The notes: generated from the sequence alone by a model not told the origin. DNA of 64,000 nucleotides from CAWBLP01 sp963789495 (GCA_963789495.1 CAWBLP010000014.1:124001-188000); one strand, 5' to 3'; shown: positions 36,290-46,234, numbered from the stretch's first letter. Program-made: numbers and translations.

Positions 36290-37522
36290 ATGCAGCTAGG
36301 TGTCGTCGGTGCCGGCATTGTCGGCGTGTCCTGCGCGCTGCATCTGCAGCGCGATGGCCATGACGTCACACTGCTCGATCCGCGCGCGCCAGGCACCGCG
36401 ACCTCATTCGGCAATGCGGGTGGCATCGTCACCGGCGCGGTGCTGCCGAACAGCACGCCGTCGCTGTGGCGGGACCTGCCGCGCATGCTGTTCAGCCCCG
36501 ACAGTGCCGTCAGGGTGCGCTGGTCATACCTGCCGCGGCTCGCCCCGTGGCTGCTGCGTTTCCTGCTCGCCGGGCGCGATGCCAGCGTGAAACAGATCAG
36601 CCAGGCTCTCCAACCTTTGGTGTCGGGCGCCTATGACGCGCATCGCGAGCTGATCACGCTGTCCGGTGCCGACGGCATCGTGCGTCCGGTGGGCTGGCTG
36701 AAAGTCTACCAGACCGAAGCCGCCTATGCCGGCACCGCCTACGACCGGCAGATCATGCAGGCGCACAACGTACGGTTCGACACACTGGGTCCCGACGAAA
36801 TCGGCCAGCTCGAACCCGCCCTCGCACATCGTTTCGTACGCGGCCTGTTCCAGCCGGACAGCGCCTTCGTCTCCTCGCCCCGTAAACTGACCGAGGCCCA
36901 TGCTGCGCAGTTCCAGCGCCTGGGCGGCATCGTCGTGCAGGAACGCGTGCGCGGCGTGCAGCCCGATACCGCGGCGGTGCGGCTCGACTGCGAACTTGGC
37001 TATCGCAGCTTCGATGCCGTGGTGATCGCCGCGGGCGCCTGGTCCAAGCAACTCGCGCAGCAGGTCGGCGACCGCGTGTTCCTCGATACCGAACGCGGCT
37101 ACCACCTCAATCTCGAACCGGGAACCGCCGGTGAGCTGCGCCGGCCCGTGGTATTCCCCGAGCAGAGTTTCGTGCTCGCGCCGATGCAGGACGGGATCCG
37201 CCTGACCAGCGGCGTGGAACTGGCCGGGCTCGATGCGCCGCCGGATTTCACCCGCATCCGCCGGCTGCTGCCCGCCGCGCGCGACATGCTGCCGGGACTG
37301 TCGGACCGGATCACGCGGCAATGGATGGGGTACCGTCCGTCCACACCGGATTCACTGCCGGTGATTGGCCCATCGCCAAAAACGCCCCGCGTATTCTACG
37401 CCTTTGGCCACCAGCATCTCGGCCTGACGCTCGGCCCGATCACCGGCCGGCTGATCGCGGACCTGGTGGGCGGACGCGCCCCGGCATTCGACCTCGCGCC
37501 CTATCGGATCGAGCGATTCTAA
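36290..37522 (+). CDS. FAD-dependent oxidoreductase, D-amino acid dehydrogenase (DadA)-like
   Basis: A 410-residue DAO-fold flavoprotein. The N-terminal LGVVGAGIVGVSCALHLQRDGHDVTLLD is the FAD dinucleotide-binding fold (GxGxxG plus terminal Asp), and TSFGNAGGIVTG is the DadA-specific loop. The C-terminal RPSTPDSLPVIGPSP and FGHQHLGLTLGPITG complete the FAD site. DadA strips amino groups from D-amino acids and passes electrons to the respiratory chain. It is followed 39 bases later by a penicillin-acylase-family gene, which would release free amino compounds, so joint use of N-acyl or D-amino substrates is plausible. Confidence 0.87.
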   Translation: MQLGVVGAGIVGVSCALHLQRDGHDVTLLDPRAPGTATSFGNAGGIVTGAVLPNSTPSLWRDLPRMLFSPDSAVRVRWSYLPRLAPWLLRFLLAGRDASVKQISQALQPLVSGAYDAHRELITLSGADGIVRPVGWLKVYQTEAAYAGTAYDRQIMQAHNVRFDTLGPDEIGQLEPALAHRFVRGLFQPDSAFVSSPRKLTEAHAAQFQRLGGIVVQERVRGVQPDTAAVRLDCELGYRSFDAVVIAAGAWSKQLAQQVGDRVFLDTERGYHLNLEPGTAGELRRPVVFPEQSFVLAPMQDGIRLTSGVELAGLDAPPDFTRIRRLLPAARDMLPGLSDRITRQWMGYRPSTPDSLPVIGPSPKTPRVFYAFGHQHLGLTLGPITGRLIADLVGGRAPAFDLAPYRIERF

Positions 37523-37561
37523 GTCACGATTGTGCAGCATCTGCACGACGAGGAACGCGGC

Positions 37562-39892
37562 ATGACCAACCCCACCATCATCGATCACACGCTGCCCGGC
37601 CTGCGGCAGCCGGCTGAAATCGTGCTGGACCGCTGGGGAATTCCGCATATCCGCGCACAGAACCAGCACGACGTGTTCTTCGCACAGGGCTTCAACATCG
37701 CCCGCGACCGGCTCTACCAGATCGACCTGTGGCGCAAGCGCGGCCTGGGGATAATGGCGGCGGATTACGGCCCCGGCTTTCTGGCGCAGGATCGTGCCGC
37801 GCGGCTGTTCATCTATCGCGGCGATATGGATGCGGAATGGTCCGCCTATGGCAACGCCGAGGCGCATGCCATCTGCGAAGCCTTCGCCGCGGGCATCAAC
37901 GCCTACATCGCGCTGGCCGAGCAGGACGCTGCGCTGTTGCCGCCGGAATTTGCGGCAATGCAGATCAAGCCCGCCCGCTGGCAGGCGGAGGATGTCGTGC
38001 GTATCCGCAGCCATGCGCTGTGCCGCAATGTCGAATCAGAGTCGATCCGCGCGCAGGTCGCGGCACGCACCGATGTCGATACCGATCGTGTGCGCCGTTC
38101 CCTCGAACCCGCCTGGGAACTGCGGATTCCGGAGGGCCTGAAACCGTCCGACATCCCGCCCGAAGTGCTGGACGTGTACTGGCTGGCGACGGTTGATCCC
38201 GACATCAGTCCGGAACGCCTCGCCGCGAAGCCGGAAGCCGCCTGGCGCTGGACCAAGGTGAACGACTTCGATGAGGTCTTGCAGGACGCCTCCGCGCAGG
38301 GTTCGAATAACTGGGTGGTGTCGCCGTCGCGGACGGCAACCGGACGGCCGATCCTGGCCTCCGATCCGCATCGCGAATACCGGCTGCCCTCGGTGCGGTC
38401 CGTCGTGCATCTGACCTGTCCCGGGCTCGATGTCATCGGTGCGACCGAACCGCCGACTCCCGGCGTCTTCATCGGCCATAACGACCGGCTCGCCTTCGGG
38501 CTCACGATCTTCCCGATGGATCAGGAAGACCTGTACGTCTACGAGACCAAGCCGGACGATCCCGAGCAGTATCGCTACGCCGATGGCTGGGAGCGCATGC
38601 AGGTGATTGAGGAAACCGTCGAAGTGCGCGGCATGCCGACGCAGACGGTGACGCTGAAATTCACCCGGCATGGTCCTGTCGTGCACGAGGATGCGGTGAA
38701 GCACCGCGCTTTTGTCGTGCGCTCGGTGTGGTCGGAGCCGGGCACCTCCGCCTATATGGGCCGGCTCGCCTACATGAAAGCGCAATCGGTGCAGCAGCAT
38801 GGCGAAGCGCTGCGCCACTGGTGCGCCCCCACGGTGAACCAGATCGCCGCCGACGTGGACGGCAATATCGGCTGGTTCGCAGTCGGCAAGACGCCGCGCC
38901 GGCCGAACTGGGACGGGCTGCTGCCGGTCCCCGGCGATGGTCGTTACGAATGGAACGGGTTCTATTCGCTGGAGGAGCTGCCGCGGGTGATCAATCCGCC
39001 GCGCGGCTTCGTCGCCACCGCCAACGAAATGAATCTGCCGGCGGACTATCCGTACCAGGAGCGCAAGCTGGGCTTCGAATGGTCGGAACGATCGCGTTCC
39101 AAGCGCATCCACGCGGTGCTGGACGACCAGCCGCAGCACAGCGTCGCCGATTCGATGGCGCTGCAATGCGACATCTTCTCCATCCCCGCGCAGCGCATCG
39201 GCCGCCTGATCGGCAACTTCAGCAATGTCTCCGGCGATCTCGCCACCGCACTGTCCCTGCTGCGCAACTGGGATCACGTGCTGCGCGCGGACTCGGCCGC
39301 CGCCGCTTTGTTCGAGATCTGGTGGGTGAAGCAGCTCAAGCCGGCGCTGATCGGCGGCATGGCCTCGGACCCGGCAGTGCGCAAGCTGCTGGTGCCCGGT
39401 GACAACGAAACCCTGCTCGCCACCCTGGAGCAGGCCGATCCCGCCCTGCTGGACGTGCTGCTGCCGGAAACCCTCGTCTCCGCCTTCAACCAATGCCGTA
39501 CCCTGCTCGGCGCCGACCCGAGCCAATGGCAATGGGGCCGCCTGCATCACGGCTATTTCGCCCACCCGCTGTCCCGCGTCGCCGGCGCGCAGGGGCTGCG
39601 CGACGTCGGCCCGCTGCCGGTCGGCGGCTCCGGCTCGTCACCGATGAACACCAGCTATCGCGCCACCGACTATCGCCTGACCATCGGCGCGTCGTTCCGC
39701 ATGGTGGTGGACGTGGGCAACTGGGACGAAAGCCGGGTGATCAATACGCCGGGCCAGTCGGGCAACCCGAACTCACTGCATTACGACGACATGGCACCGC
39801 TCTGGGCGCGCGGCGACTACGTGCCGATGCTGTACTCGCGCGAAGCCGTCGACGCCGCCGCAGAACTGCGCATCCAGCTCCGTCCCGCCTAG
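37562..39892 (+). CDS. Penicillin acylase family (S45) N-terminal nucleophile hydrolase
   Basis: A 776-residue precursor of the Ntn-hydrolase family S45, which cleaves N-acyl bonds (penicillins, acyl-homoserine lactones, N-acyl amino acids). The alpha-chain start is IVLDRWGIPHIRAQNQHDVFFAQGF. The processing site and new N-terminus is GSNNWVVSP, with Ser around residue 248 as nucleophile. I see no signal peptide at the chosen ATG (37562, after GAGGAAC), unusual for this mostly periplasmic family, so it may be cytoplasmic. It is downstream of the DadA-like gene and ends at a large palindromic repeat. Confidence 0.9.
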   Translation: MTNPTIIDHTLPGLRQPAEIVLDRWGIPHIRAQNQHDVFFAQGFNIARDRLYQIDLWRKRGLGIMAADYGPGFLAQDRAARLFIYRGDMDAEWSAYGNAEAHAICEAFAAGINAYIALAEQDAALLPPEFAAMQIKPARWQAEDVVRIRSHALCRNVESESIRAQVAARTDVDTDRVRRSLEPAWELRIPEGLKPSDIPPEVLDVYWLATVDPDISPERLAAKPEAAWRWTKVNDFDEVLQDASAQGSNNWVVSPSRTATGRPILASDPHREYRLPSVRSVVHLTCPGLDVIGATEPPTPGVFIGHNDRLAFGLTIFPMDQEDLYVYETKPDDPEQYRYADGWERMQVIEETVEVRGMPTQTVTLKFTRHGPVVHEDAVKHRAFVVRSVWSEPGTSAYMGRLAYMKAQSVQQHGEALRHWCAPTVNQIAADVDGNIGWFAVGKTPRRPNWDGLLPVPGDGRYEWNGFYSLEELPRVINPPRGFVATANEMNLPADYPYQERKLGFEWSERSRSKRIHAVLDDQPQHSVADSMALQCDIFSIPAQRIGRLIGNFSNVSGDLATALSLLRNWDHVLRADSAAAALFEIWWVKQLKPALIGGMASDPAVRKLLVPGDNETLLATLEQADPALLDVLLPETLVSAFNQCRTLLGADPSQWQWGRLHHGYFAHPLSRVAGAQGLRDVGPLPVGGSGSSPMNTSYRATDYRLTIGASFRMVVDVGNWDESRVINTPGQSGNPNSLHYDDMAPLWARGDYVPMLYSREAVDAAAELRIQLRPA

Positions 39893-40220
39893 CCGGGGCC
39901 CGCTTCGACGGCCTGGAGTGGAATGCGGCAAAGGGTCGGGGGCGTTGCCCCCGAAACCCCCAGCAAGGAGCTCTGCCCCTTGCATCCCCGCCAAGGGCAC
40001 AGCCCTTGGAACCAACTCTGTTCGGGTTGGGGAGGGGGCGCGAGCGCTTCGGACCTTGGTGACAGCGCGGGTCGCCCCCTCTCCAACCCGAACGGAATTC
40101 GATTGCAAAGGCTGCGCCTTTGCTGGGGGTCCAGGGGGCGAAGCCACCTAGTGGGGTTCGGGGCGAAGCCCCGATCTTTGCCGCACGCCACCCCAGCCCG
40201 CCAATGCCTGGCCCCGGTTA
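39891..40220. repeat. Long nested-palindrome intergenic repeat, copy B
   Basis: Core 39936-40174 runs from TCGGGGGCGTTGCCCCCGA to TTCGGGGCGAAGCCCCGA with nested small hairpins and central arms rich in GGTTGGGGAGGGGGC. Outer flanks continue the dyad, imperfectly, to both gene ends: AGCCGGGGCCC... TGCGGCAAAG on the left pairs with CTTTGCCGCA... GGCCCCGGTT on the right. It fills the whole gap between the convergent penicillin-acylase and ThDP-enzyme genes. Orientation is opposite to copy A. Confidence 0.85.
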
Positions 40221-41906
40221 TGGCAGCCGTTCGCCGCCCTCGTAGCGGCGCCAGGCGCTCATCTGGATCGCCGAGGTCAGGCAGTGCACCACCACCGGCT
40301 TGGTCTTCACCGCGAAGGCGCGCGCGATGCCGTCGGCGATTTCGCTCTCGTCGCGGATGGTGATGCCCTCGGCGCCGAACGAGCGTCCCCAGGCGGCGAA
40401 GTCGGGATTGGTCAGCCGGGTCGCCTCCATGAACTTGCGCTCGGGATAGCGCACATAGCTGTGCATGCCGATCGTGCCGTACATGCTGTTGTCGGAGATC
40501 ATCAGGATCGGATTGCCGCCATACTGGCAGGCGGTGGCGAGCTCGTTGCCCATCATCAGCGCGCCGCCGTCGCCGACGAAGGCCACCACCTGCTTGCCGG
40601 GCCGGCGCAGCGTCGCCGCCACCGCCATCGGCATGCCGGACCCCATCGCGCCCACTACCGAGGACAGAAACTCCTGGCCCGGACGGAACTGGATGTAGCG
40701 GTGCACGTAGGAGCCGAAATTGCCGGCGTCCGAGGTCACCACCGCATCGTCCGCCAGGTGCTTGTCCACCTCGCAGACGATGGCGGCGAAGTTGATGCCG
40801 TCGGTGGTCGGCTCCCAGGTCTTCTCCAGCAGCTTGCGATGGATGGCGTGCAGCCCGCTGACCCAGCCGGCGCGCTTCGACGCCCCGGCCGGCGCGCCGC
40901 GCGCCAGCAGGCGCCTTCAGCACTTCATACGGATCGGCCGGAATGCCCAGGTCGGGCGCGCCAGACCCGGCCGACCTCGTTGGCGTCCGGCCAGACATGC
41001 ACCAGCGGCAGTTGCGGCTGCGGCGCGGCGGGGAAGCTGTAGGACTGGCTGACCGTGTCGGTCAGCCGCTCGCCCAGCGCCACCATCAGGTCGGCCCGCT
41101 TCATCTCGGCGATCAGGTCGCGCGGCACGCGGATGCCCATGTAGCCGCCGTAGTTCGGATGCCGCGCGTCGAACAGTTGCGGCCGGCGATGCGTCGGACA
41201 GATCGGCAGCACCCAGTCCTCGGCCAGCCGGCGCAGATCGGCGTAGACCGCTTGTCGTGCAGGGTGTCGGCCAGCAGCGCGCCGCCCACCAGGATCAGCG
41301 GCCGCTCCGCCTTGGCCAGCATGTCGGCGAGCCGGTCCAGGTCCTCGGCACGCGCGCCGGCCAGCACCCGCGGGCGCGGCTGATTCAGTTCGGCGTCGGT
41401 TGGTCTCGTCGAAGATGTCCTCCGGCAGGATCACCGCGACCGGCCCGGGCGTGCCGCTCTCCGCCAGATGGAAGGCGCGAGCGATCGCTTCCGAGGCCTG
41501 CTCCGGCTCGTTCACCTCGATCACCTGCTTGGTGATGTCGCCGAGCAGCTTGGAGTAGTTCTGCTCCTGCAGCGCCAGGCGGCCGAAATCGCGCGCGCTC
41601 CACCTGGCCCACCAGCATCACCATCGGCGTCGCATCGTGATAGGCCGAGTGCAGCGAGACCATGGCGTTGGACAGGCCAGGGCCGCGCGAGACGATCGCC
41701 ACGCCGGCGCGGTTGCGCAGCCGCCCGTCGGCCACCGCCATGAACCCGGCGCCGCCCTCGTGCCGGCAGACGATCATGCGGATCGAGTTGCGTTCCGCCA
41801 GCACGCTGGTCAGGCCGACATAGCTTTCGCCGGGGACGCAGAAGATCTGGTCCACGTCATGCGCTTCCAGGCTCTCCGCCAGCAGGCGGGCAACAGTACG
41901 GCTCAT
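40218..41906 (-). pseudogene. Thiamine pyrophosphate enzyme, acetolactate synthase-like, frameshifted
   Basis: A ThDP-dependent enzyme of about 562 residues split over frames with shifts near 41595 (+1), 41400 (+1), 41251 (-1), 40963 (+1) and 40914 (+1). The sum is a multiple of three, so total length (1689) remains divisible. Visible parts are IFCVPGESYVGL and CRHEGGAGFMA (catalytic Glu), DIFDETN, and the C-terminal ThDP motif FVGDGGALMMGNELAT...SDNSMYG. It resembles IlvB-like enzymes; the true reaction (acetolactate synthesis, oxalyl-CoA or other decarboxylation) is not resolved. AGGAG precedes the ATG at 41906. As written the gene cannot encode one chain. Confidence 0.8.
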
Positions 41907-41943
41907 GAAATCGTCTCCTCGTTTCTTCTTGATCGGGTCCGGT

Positions 41944-42411
41944 CTATCGGCTGGGGCAGCGCATCAGCGGGTACGGGAATTCGGGGCAATGCGGAAAGCT
42001 GATCTCGTTGTCGCCGCGGCGCTGCACCCGCAGGACGTTGGGATCGCCGCAGCCGAAGCCGATCGCGGTCTCGCCCGGCTGGGTCAGGTTGAACATGCCG
42101 CCGGACGATCCCTGCAACGGTTGCGGCGGCGTCACCAGGCGGAATTCGACGCCGGTGCCGGTGCCGCGCACCGTCTCCACCAGGCGCTGGATATAGGCGG
42201 GGTCGGTGACCGAAACCCGCAATATGGAATCGCGGGTGAAGATCACCGTGGGCTGCGCCAGGCATTCCTGGGCGCTGAGGGAAACCGGCGGTGGGAACAA
42301 CCCCCCGGTCCAGGCGCCGAACAGCCAGGCATGCGGTGGGGCCGGCCGCTGTTGGGCCGCGACCGGCAGGGCGAGTATGAGGAGCGTGGTGAGCAGGGCA
42401 ATGCGTCGCAT
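41944..42411 (-). CDS. Secreted hypothetical protein
   Basis: A 155-residue protein with a clear signal peptide: MRRIALLTTLLILALPVAA then QQ, cleavage likely after AAA/VAA at about residue 19. The mature part has four cysteines (QECLAQ, GFGCGD, PHCPEF, MRCPSR), so disulfide bonds in the periplasm are likely. I do not recognise the family. The longer open frame was shortened to the ATG at 42411, where the signal starts. It lies just upstream (same strand) of the ThDP gene, 37 bases away, and is divergent from the DedA-like gene. Confidence 0.6.
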   Translation of the reverse strand: MRRIALLTTLLILALPVAAQQRPAPPHAWLFGAWTGGLFPPPVSLSAQECLAQPTVIFTRDSILRVSVTDPAYIQRLVETVRGTGTGVEFRLVTPPQPLQGSSGGMFNLTQPGETAIGFGCGDPNVLRVQRRGDNEISFPHCPEFPYPLMRCPSR

Positions 42412-42473
42412 GCCGCCACGATAGGACTGGCCGTCGGCAGTGACCAGACTGCCACCGGCTGATAGAACGCCGC

Positions 42474-43055
42474 ATGCTTCGCAACCTGTACGATCGAACC
42501 CTGGCATTGGCAGCCTCGCCAGGCGCGCCGTGGTGGCTGGCCGGCATCGCCTTCGCCGAAAGCAGCTTCTTCCCGGTGCCGCCGGATGTGCTGCTGCTGC
42601 TGATGGGCCTGGCGCGTCCCCGCCGCGCCTTCCTCTACGCCCTGATCTGCACACTCGGCAGCGTCACCGGCGGCGCGCTTGGCTATGCGATCGGCTATTT
42701 CCTGTTCGATCAGCTGATGCAGACCAGCCTTGCGCATGTGTTGTTCGGGAACGATCCGCTGGGCGCATTCCAGGTCTGGTATGCGCATTGGGGCCTGTGG
42801 GTGATCCTGATCAAGGGCCTGACGCCGATCCCCTACAAGCTGGTGACCATCGCATCGGGCGCGGCGCATTTCGACTTCTTCGTGTTCATGGGCGCCAGCC
42901 TGGTGACGCGCGGCGCCCGGTTCTTCCTGGTGGCAGCGCTGCTGCGCTGGTTCGGTGCGGCGGCGCGGGATTTCATCGAGCGCTGGCTGACCCTGGTCAC
43001 CAGCGCCGTGGCGGCGGGCGTCGTCGGCGGGCTGCTGCTGGTGAAGTTTCTGTGA
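42474..43055 (+). CDS. YqaA/DedA-family (VTT domain) membrane protein
   Basis: A 193-residue membrane protein. GIAFAESSFFPVPPDVLLLLMGLARP is the DedA/VTT signature with the conserved Glu and PVPPD, and KGLTPIPYKLVTIASGAA is the second re-entrant segment with its Pro residues. Members move phospholipids or affect proton homeostasis. The YqaA subgroup is fairly short, as here. Convergent with the DUF2254 gene. Confidence 0.85.
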   Translation: MLRNLYDRTLALAASPGAPWWLAGIAFAESSFFPVPPDVLLLLMGLARPRRAFLYALICTLGSVTGGALGYAIGYFLFDQLMQTSLAHVLFGNDPLGAFQVWYAHWGLWVILIKGLTPIPYKLVTIASGAAHFDFFVFMGASLVTRGARFFLVAALLRWFGAAARDFIERWLTLVTSAVAAGVVGGLLLVKFL

Positions 43056-43118
43056 TGGTTCGACCGGGCCGGCGGACGCCCGGCGGCCACGTGATCCACG
43101 GCTGCGAGCGCTGACCCG

Positions 43119-44465
43119 TCAGGTGATGCGGCCGGCCGCGGCGCCATGCGTGCGGGCGCGCTCGAAGGCGCCGCGGACCAGTGCGCGTTCGCGTTCGCTC
43201 CGGACCCCGATTTCGCCTTCCTGCACCAGGATTTCCGCATAGCTTTGCAACGTCGCCCGCTCGGCTTCGGAGTCGGCGCGGTCCGCCACAAGCAGCACGC
43301 TCTCGATCACGCGGCCCATCACGATGGCGCTGGTGGCGGCGGCGCTGGCAACCGGCCCCAATGCGCTGCGCGCAAGTTCGTCCAGGGTCTGCGGCCGCAT
43401 CACCAGCACCCGCAGCGCACCGCCCGCATCCCGCCGATAGGGTGACGGCAGGCGGCGTGCAGCCAGGCGGCACAGGCCGGCGGCGATCTGATCGATCGCG
43501 GGGATCGCGATATAAGGCGCGTTGATGCCCGGCGACAGCGCACGGATCGCGACCTCTGCCAGGTGTTGCAGCGCATAGTCCACGTCCTGGTCGGGCGTGC
43601 GCTGGGTGCCCAGCAAGGCGACGTCGCGCAGCTTCGCAGCCACCGCGTCGTCCACCCGGTCGGGTGGTGCGGCGGCCAGCAATTGCGCGCCGTGGACCAC
43701 GAAGTCGCCTGGCCGCACGTCCAGCCGGACCAGCAGATCGTGCTCCTGCGCCAGTTCCATCAGTGCGGTGTCATCGATCCGGCGAATATAGCCATTCCCC
43801 GCGGCGAGGATGGTGCGGGCGGACCCGGCGAAGCCGGCGGGCGGTGTCGGGGACAGGTGAGGTTCGCTGCGTTCACCCTGGCCAAGATGATCGGGAAACA
43901 CCTGGCCGGTGGTCCGCTCGACCTCGGCGGCCAGCGAGGCGATCACGCTTTCCGCGCGCATCAGCTTCGCCATGTGGTCCAGGAAGTAGATCAGCACACA
44001 GACCGCCACGAGGCCGATGGCGATGCCGGCATAGGTGGAGGCATAGGGGACGAACCCGCTTTTGCCGCGCACCACGATGATGACCAGCAGCGAATAGGTG
44101 AAGGTGCCGAGCAGGGCGCCGAGGGAGACCTGGCTGCCGCGATCGGTGAGGAAGGTGCGCAGCACGTGCGGGCCGAACTGCGAGGAGGCGAGCTGCAGTG
44201 CCACCACGGTAATCGAGAACACGATGCCCGTGATGGTCGCCATGCTGCCGGCCAGGGTGGACAGGATGGAGCGGGCGGCATCCGCCTGCAGCGCCGCGGC
44301 CCAGCCCGCCAGGCCGCCAGACGGGCGAGGCAGGATCCAGTCCACATAGGCCATGCCCAGCGCAAGGCCGACTGAGCCCAGCAGCATCAGCGCGGGCACC
44401 AGCCAGTAGCTGTTGCGCAGATTGTCCCACAATTCGGCAAGGCGGCTGGCGGACAGGCCGAGCAT
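43119..44465 (-). CDS. DUF2254 membrane protein
   Basis: A 448-residue protein with about four N-terminal membrane helices (ALMLLGSVGLALGMAYV; STLAGSMATITGIVFSITVVALQLA; LGALLGTFTYSLLVIIVV; GIAIGLVAVCVLIYFLDHM), followed by a long soluble C-terminal domain. SQFGPHVLRTFLTDRG and YALQHLAEVAIRALSPGINAP are typical of the DUF2254 family, whose function is unknown. The gene starts 100 bases from the divergent binding-protein gene and shares no operon partner. Confidence 0.85.
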   Translation of the reverse strand: MLGLSASRLAELWDNLRNSYWLVPALMLLGSVGLALGMAYVDWILPRPSGGLAGWAAALQADAARSILSTLAGSMATITGIVFSITVVALQLASSQFGPHVLRTFLTDRGSQVSLGALLGTFTYSLLVIIVVRGKSGFVPYASTYAGIAIGLVAVCVLIYFLDHMAKLMRAESVIASLAAEVERTTGQVFPDHLGQGERSEPHLSPTPPAGFAGSARTILAAGNGYIRRIDDTALMELAQEHDLLVRLDVRPGDFVVHGAQLLAAAPPDRVDDAVAAKLRDVALLGTQRTPDQDVDYALQHLAEVAIRALSPGINAPYIAIPAIDQIAAGLCRLAARRLPSPYRRDAGGALRVLVMRPQTLDELARSALGPVASAAATSAIVMGRVIESVLLVADRADSEAERATLQSYAEILVQEGEIGVRSERERALVRGAFERARTHGAAAGRIT

Positions 44466-44567
44466 TCGGAATTCCTGATTGAAAACAGGCTCGCATCAAT
44501 GGCGTGGCGGGTGATAATGCGCCATGCCGGCTGACGTTCAATGGCCTGGCCGCGAGAGGGGATCCGC

Positions 44568-46151
44568 ATGCTGAAACGCCGCCAGGTTCTGCAATCCGCC
44601 GCCGCGTTGCTGGCCGCCCCCGCGATTGCGCGCGGCGAGGCCTCGCAGGTGCTCAGCTTCGTTCCGCAGGCCGATCTTGCTGTGCTCGATCCGGTCTGGA
44701 CCACCACGTATCAAACCCGCGACCACGGCTTCCTGGTATTCGACACGCTGTTCGGGATGGACGGGGCATTGCGCGCGCAGCCACAGATGGCGGCGGGCGC
44801 GGTCAGCGAGAATGACCACAAGACCTGGCGTATCACGCTGCGTGACGGGCTGGCGTTCCATGACGGCAGCAAGGTGCTGGCGCGCGACTGCGCGGCCTCG
44901 GTGCGCCGCTGGGGCGCACGGGACGGGTTCGGCCAGGCACTGATGGCGGCGACCGATGCGATCGAGGCGCCGGACGACAAGACGGTGGTGTTCCGGATGA
45001 AATACCCGTTCCCGCTGTTGCCGGACGCGCTGGGCAAGACGCCGCCCAGCATGTGCCCGATCATGCCGGAGCGGCTGGCGCAGACCGACCCTTACAAGCA
45101 GGTCACCGAGATGGTCGGCAGCGGGCCGTATCGTTACAAGGTGGACGAGCGGGTGGCGGGGTCGCGCGTGGTCTATGAGCGCAACACCGCCTATGTGCCG
45201 CGGCCCAATGGTAAGGCGGAAGGCACCGCCGGACCCAAGGTCGCGCATTTCGACCGCATCGAGTGGCACATCCTGCCCGACCCTGCGACGGTTGCCGCGG
45301 CGCTGCAACAGGGCGAGATCGACTGGTGGCTGGTGCCGCAGGCAGACCTGCTGCCGCTGCTGCGCAGGCAGTCGCGGCTGAAGGTCGAAAACATCGTGCC
45401 GACGGGTTTCATCGCCACCATGCGGTTCAATCAGCTGCATCCGCCGTTCGACAATCCGGCGATCCGGCGTGCGATGTTCGGCGCGGTGGACCAGGCGGAA
45501 TACATGCAGGGCATGGTCGGCACCGATCCGGAGCTGTGGCACGTCCCGGCCGGCTATTTCACGCCCAACACGCCGATGGCGAGCGATGCCGGGATGGCGG
45601 CGCTGACCGGCAAGCGCGATCTGGCGCAGGCGAAGCGGGATCTGGAGGCGGCGGGCTACAAGGGCGAGAAGGTGGTGCTGCTGGCGCCGACCGACATCGC
45701 CTCGGCCAAGGCGCTGGCGGACATCACCGCCGACACGCTGCGGCATCTGGGGGTGAACCTGGACGCGCAGCCGATGGACTGGGCCACGCTGGTCGGCCGT
45801 CGCGCCAAGATGGACCCGGTGGAGGAGGGCGGCTGGAGCATGTTCCACACCAGTTGGAGCGGACTGGACCAGGTCAACCCGGCCGGCCACATCTTCCTGC
45901 GCGGCAACGGCAAGAAGGCATCGCCGGGCTGGCCGGACGATCCGAAGCTGGAGGCGATGCGCGACGCCTGGTTCAAGGCTCCGGATGTCGCGGCACAGAA
46001 GAAGCTGTGCGAGGCGATGCAGCTGCAGGCGTTCCAGGATGTGCCTTACATTCCGCTGGGCCAGTATTTCCAGCCGACCGCCTATCAGAGCAACCTCAGC
46101 GGCGTTCTGCACGGCAATCCGGTGTTCTGGAACGTCAAGCCGACGGGGTAA
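44568..46151 (+). CDS. ABC transporter substrate-binding protein, family 5 (second system)
   Basis: A 527-residue SBP_bac_5 protein with a Tat-like start (LKRRQVLQSAAALLAAPAIARG, processed near AIA-RG). Family core sequences are LDPVWTTTYQTRDHGFLVFDTLFGMD, LRDGLAFHDGSKVLARDCAASVRRW and the C-terminal AFQDVPYIPLGQYFQPTAY. The presumed ligand is a peptide or amine. Unlike the cluster at 19.6-25.3 kb it has no permease or ATPase beside it, so it must use a shared transporter or one encoded elsewhere. The ATG at 44568 follows GAGAGGGG. Confidence 0.9.
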   Translation: MLKRRQVLQSAAALLAAPAIARGEASQVLSFVPQADLAVLDPVWTTTYQTRDHGFLVFDTLFGMDGALRAQPQMAAGAVSENDHKTWRITLRDGLAFHDGSKVLARDCAASVRRWGARDGFGQALMAATDAIEAPDDKTVVFRMKYPFPLLPDALGKTPPSMCPIMPERLAQTDPYKQVTEMVGSGPYRYKVDERVAGSRVVYERNTAYVPRPNGKAEGTAGPKVAHFDRIEWHILPDPATVAAALQQGEIDWWLVPQADLLPLLRRQSRLKVENIVPTGFIATMRFNQLHPPFDNPAIRRAMFGAVDQAEYMQGMVGTDPELWHVPAGYFTPNTPMASDAGMAALTGKRDLAQAKRDLEAAGYKGEKVVLLAPTDIASAKALADITADTLRHLGVNLDAQPMDWATLVGRRAKMDPVEEGGWSMFHTSWSGLDQVNPAGHIFLRGNGKKASPGWPDDPKLEAMRDAWFKAPDVAAQKKLCEAMQLQAFQDVPYIPLGQYFQPTAYQSNLSGVLHGNPVFWNVKPTG

Positions 46152-46195
46152 GCCGGCCCCGACGCTTGCCCGCCTGCCACCACCACCCCGGGCCA

Positions 46196-46225
46196 ATAGA
46201 CCCGTCCGCCGATAGACCCGTCCGC
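46196..46225. repeat. Tandem 16-bp direct repeat
   Basis: ATAGACCCGTCCGC occurs at 46196-46209 and 46212-46225 between two convergent genes, separated by CG. It is probably a local slippage product. Confidence 0.55.
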
Positions 46226-46234
46226 GGAAACCGC

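Noticed and set aside
38036..39565. A 509-codon minus-strand open frame
   Set aside because: It is opposite the penicillin-acylase gene, whose Ntn motif is intact.
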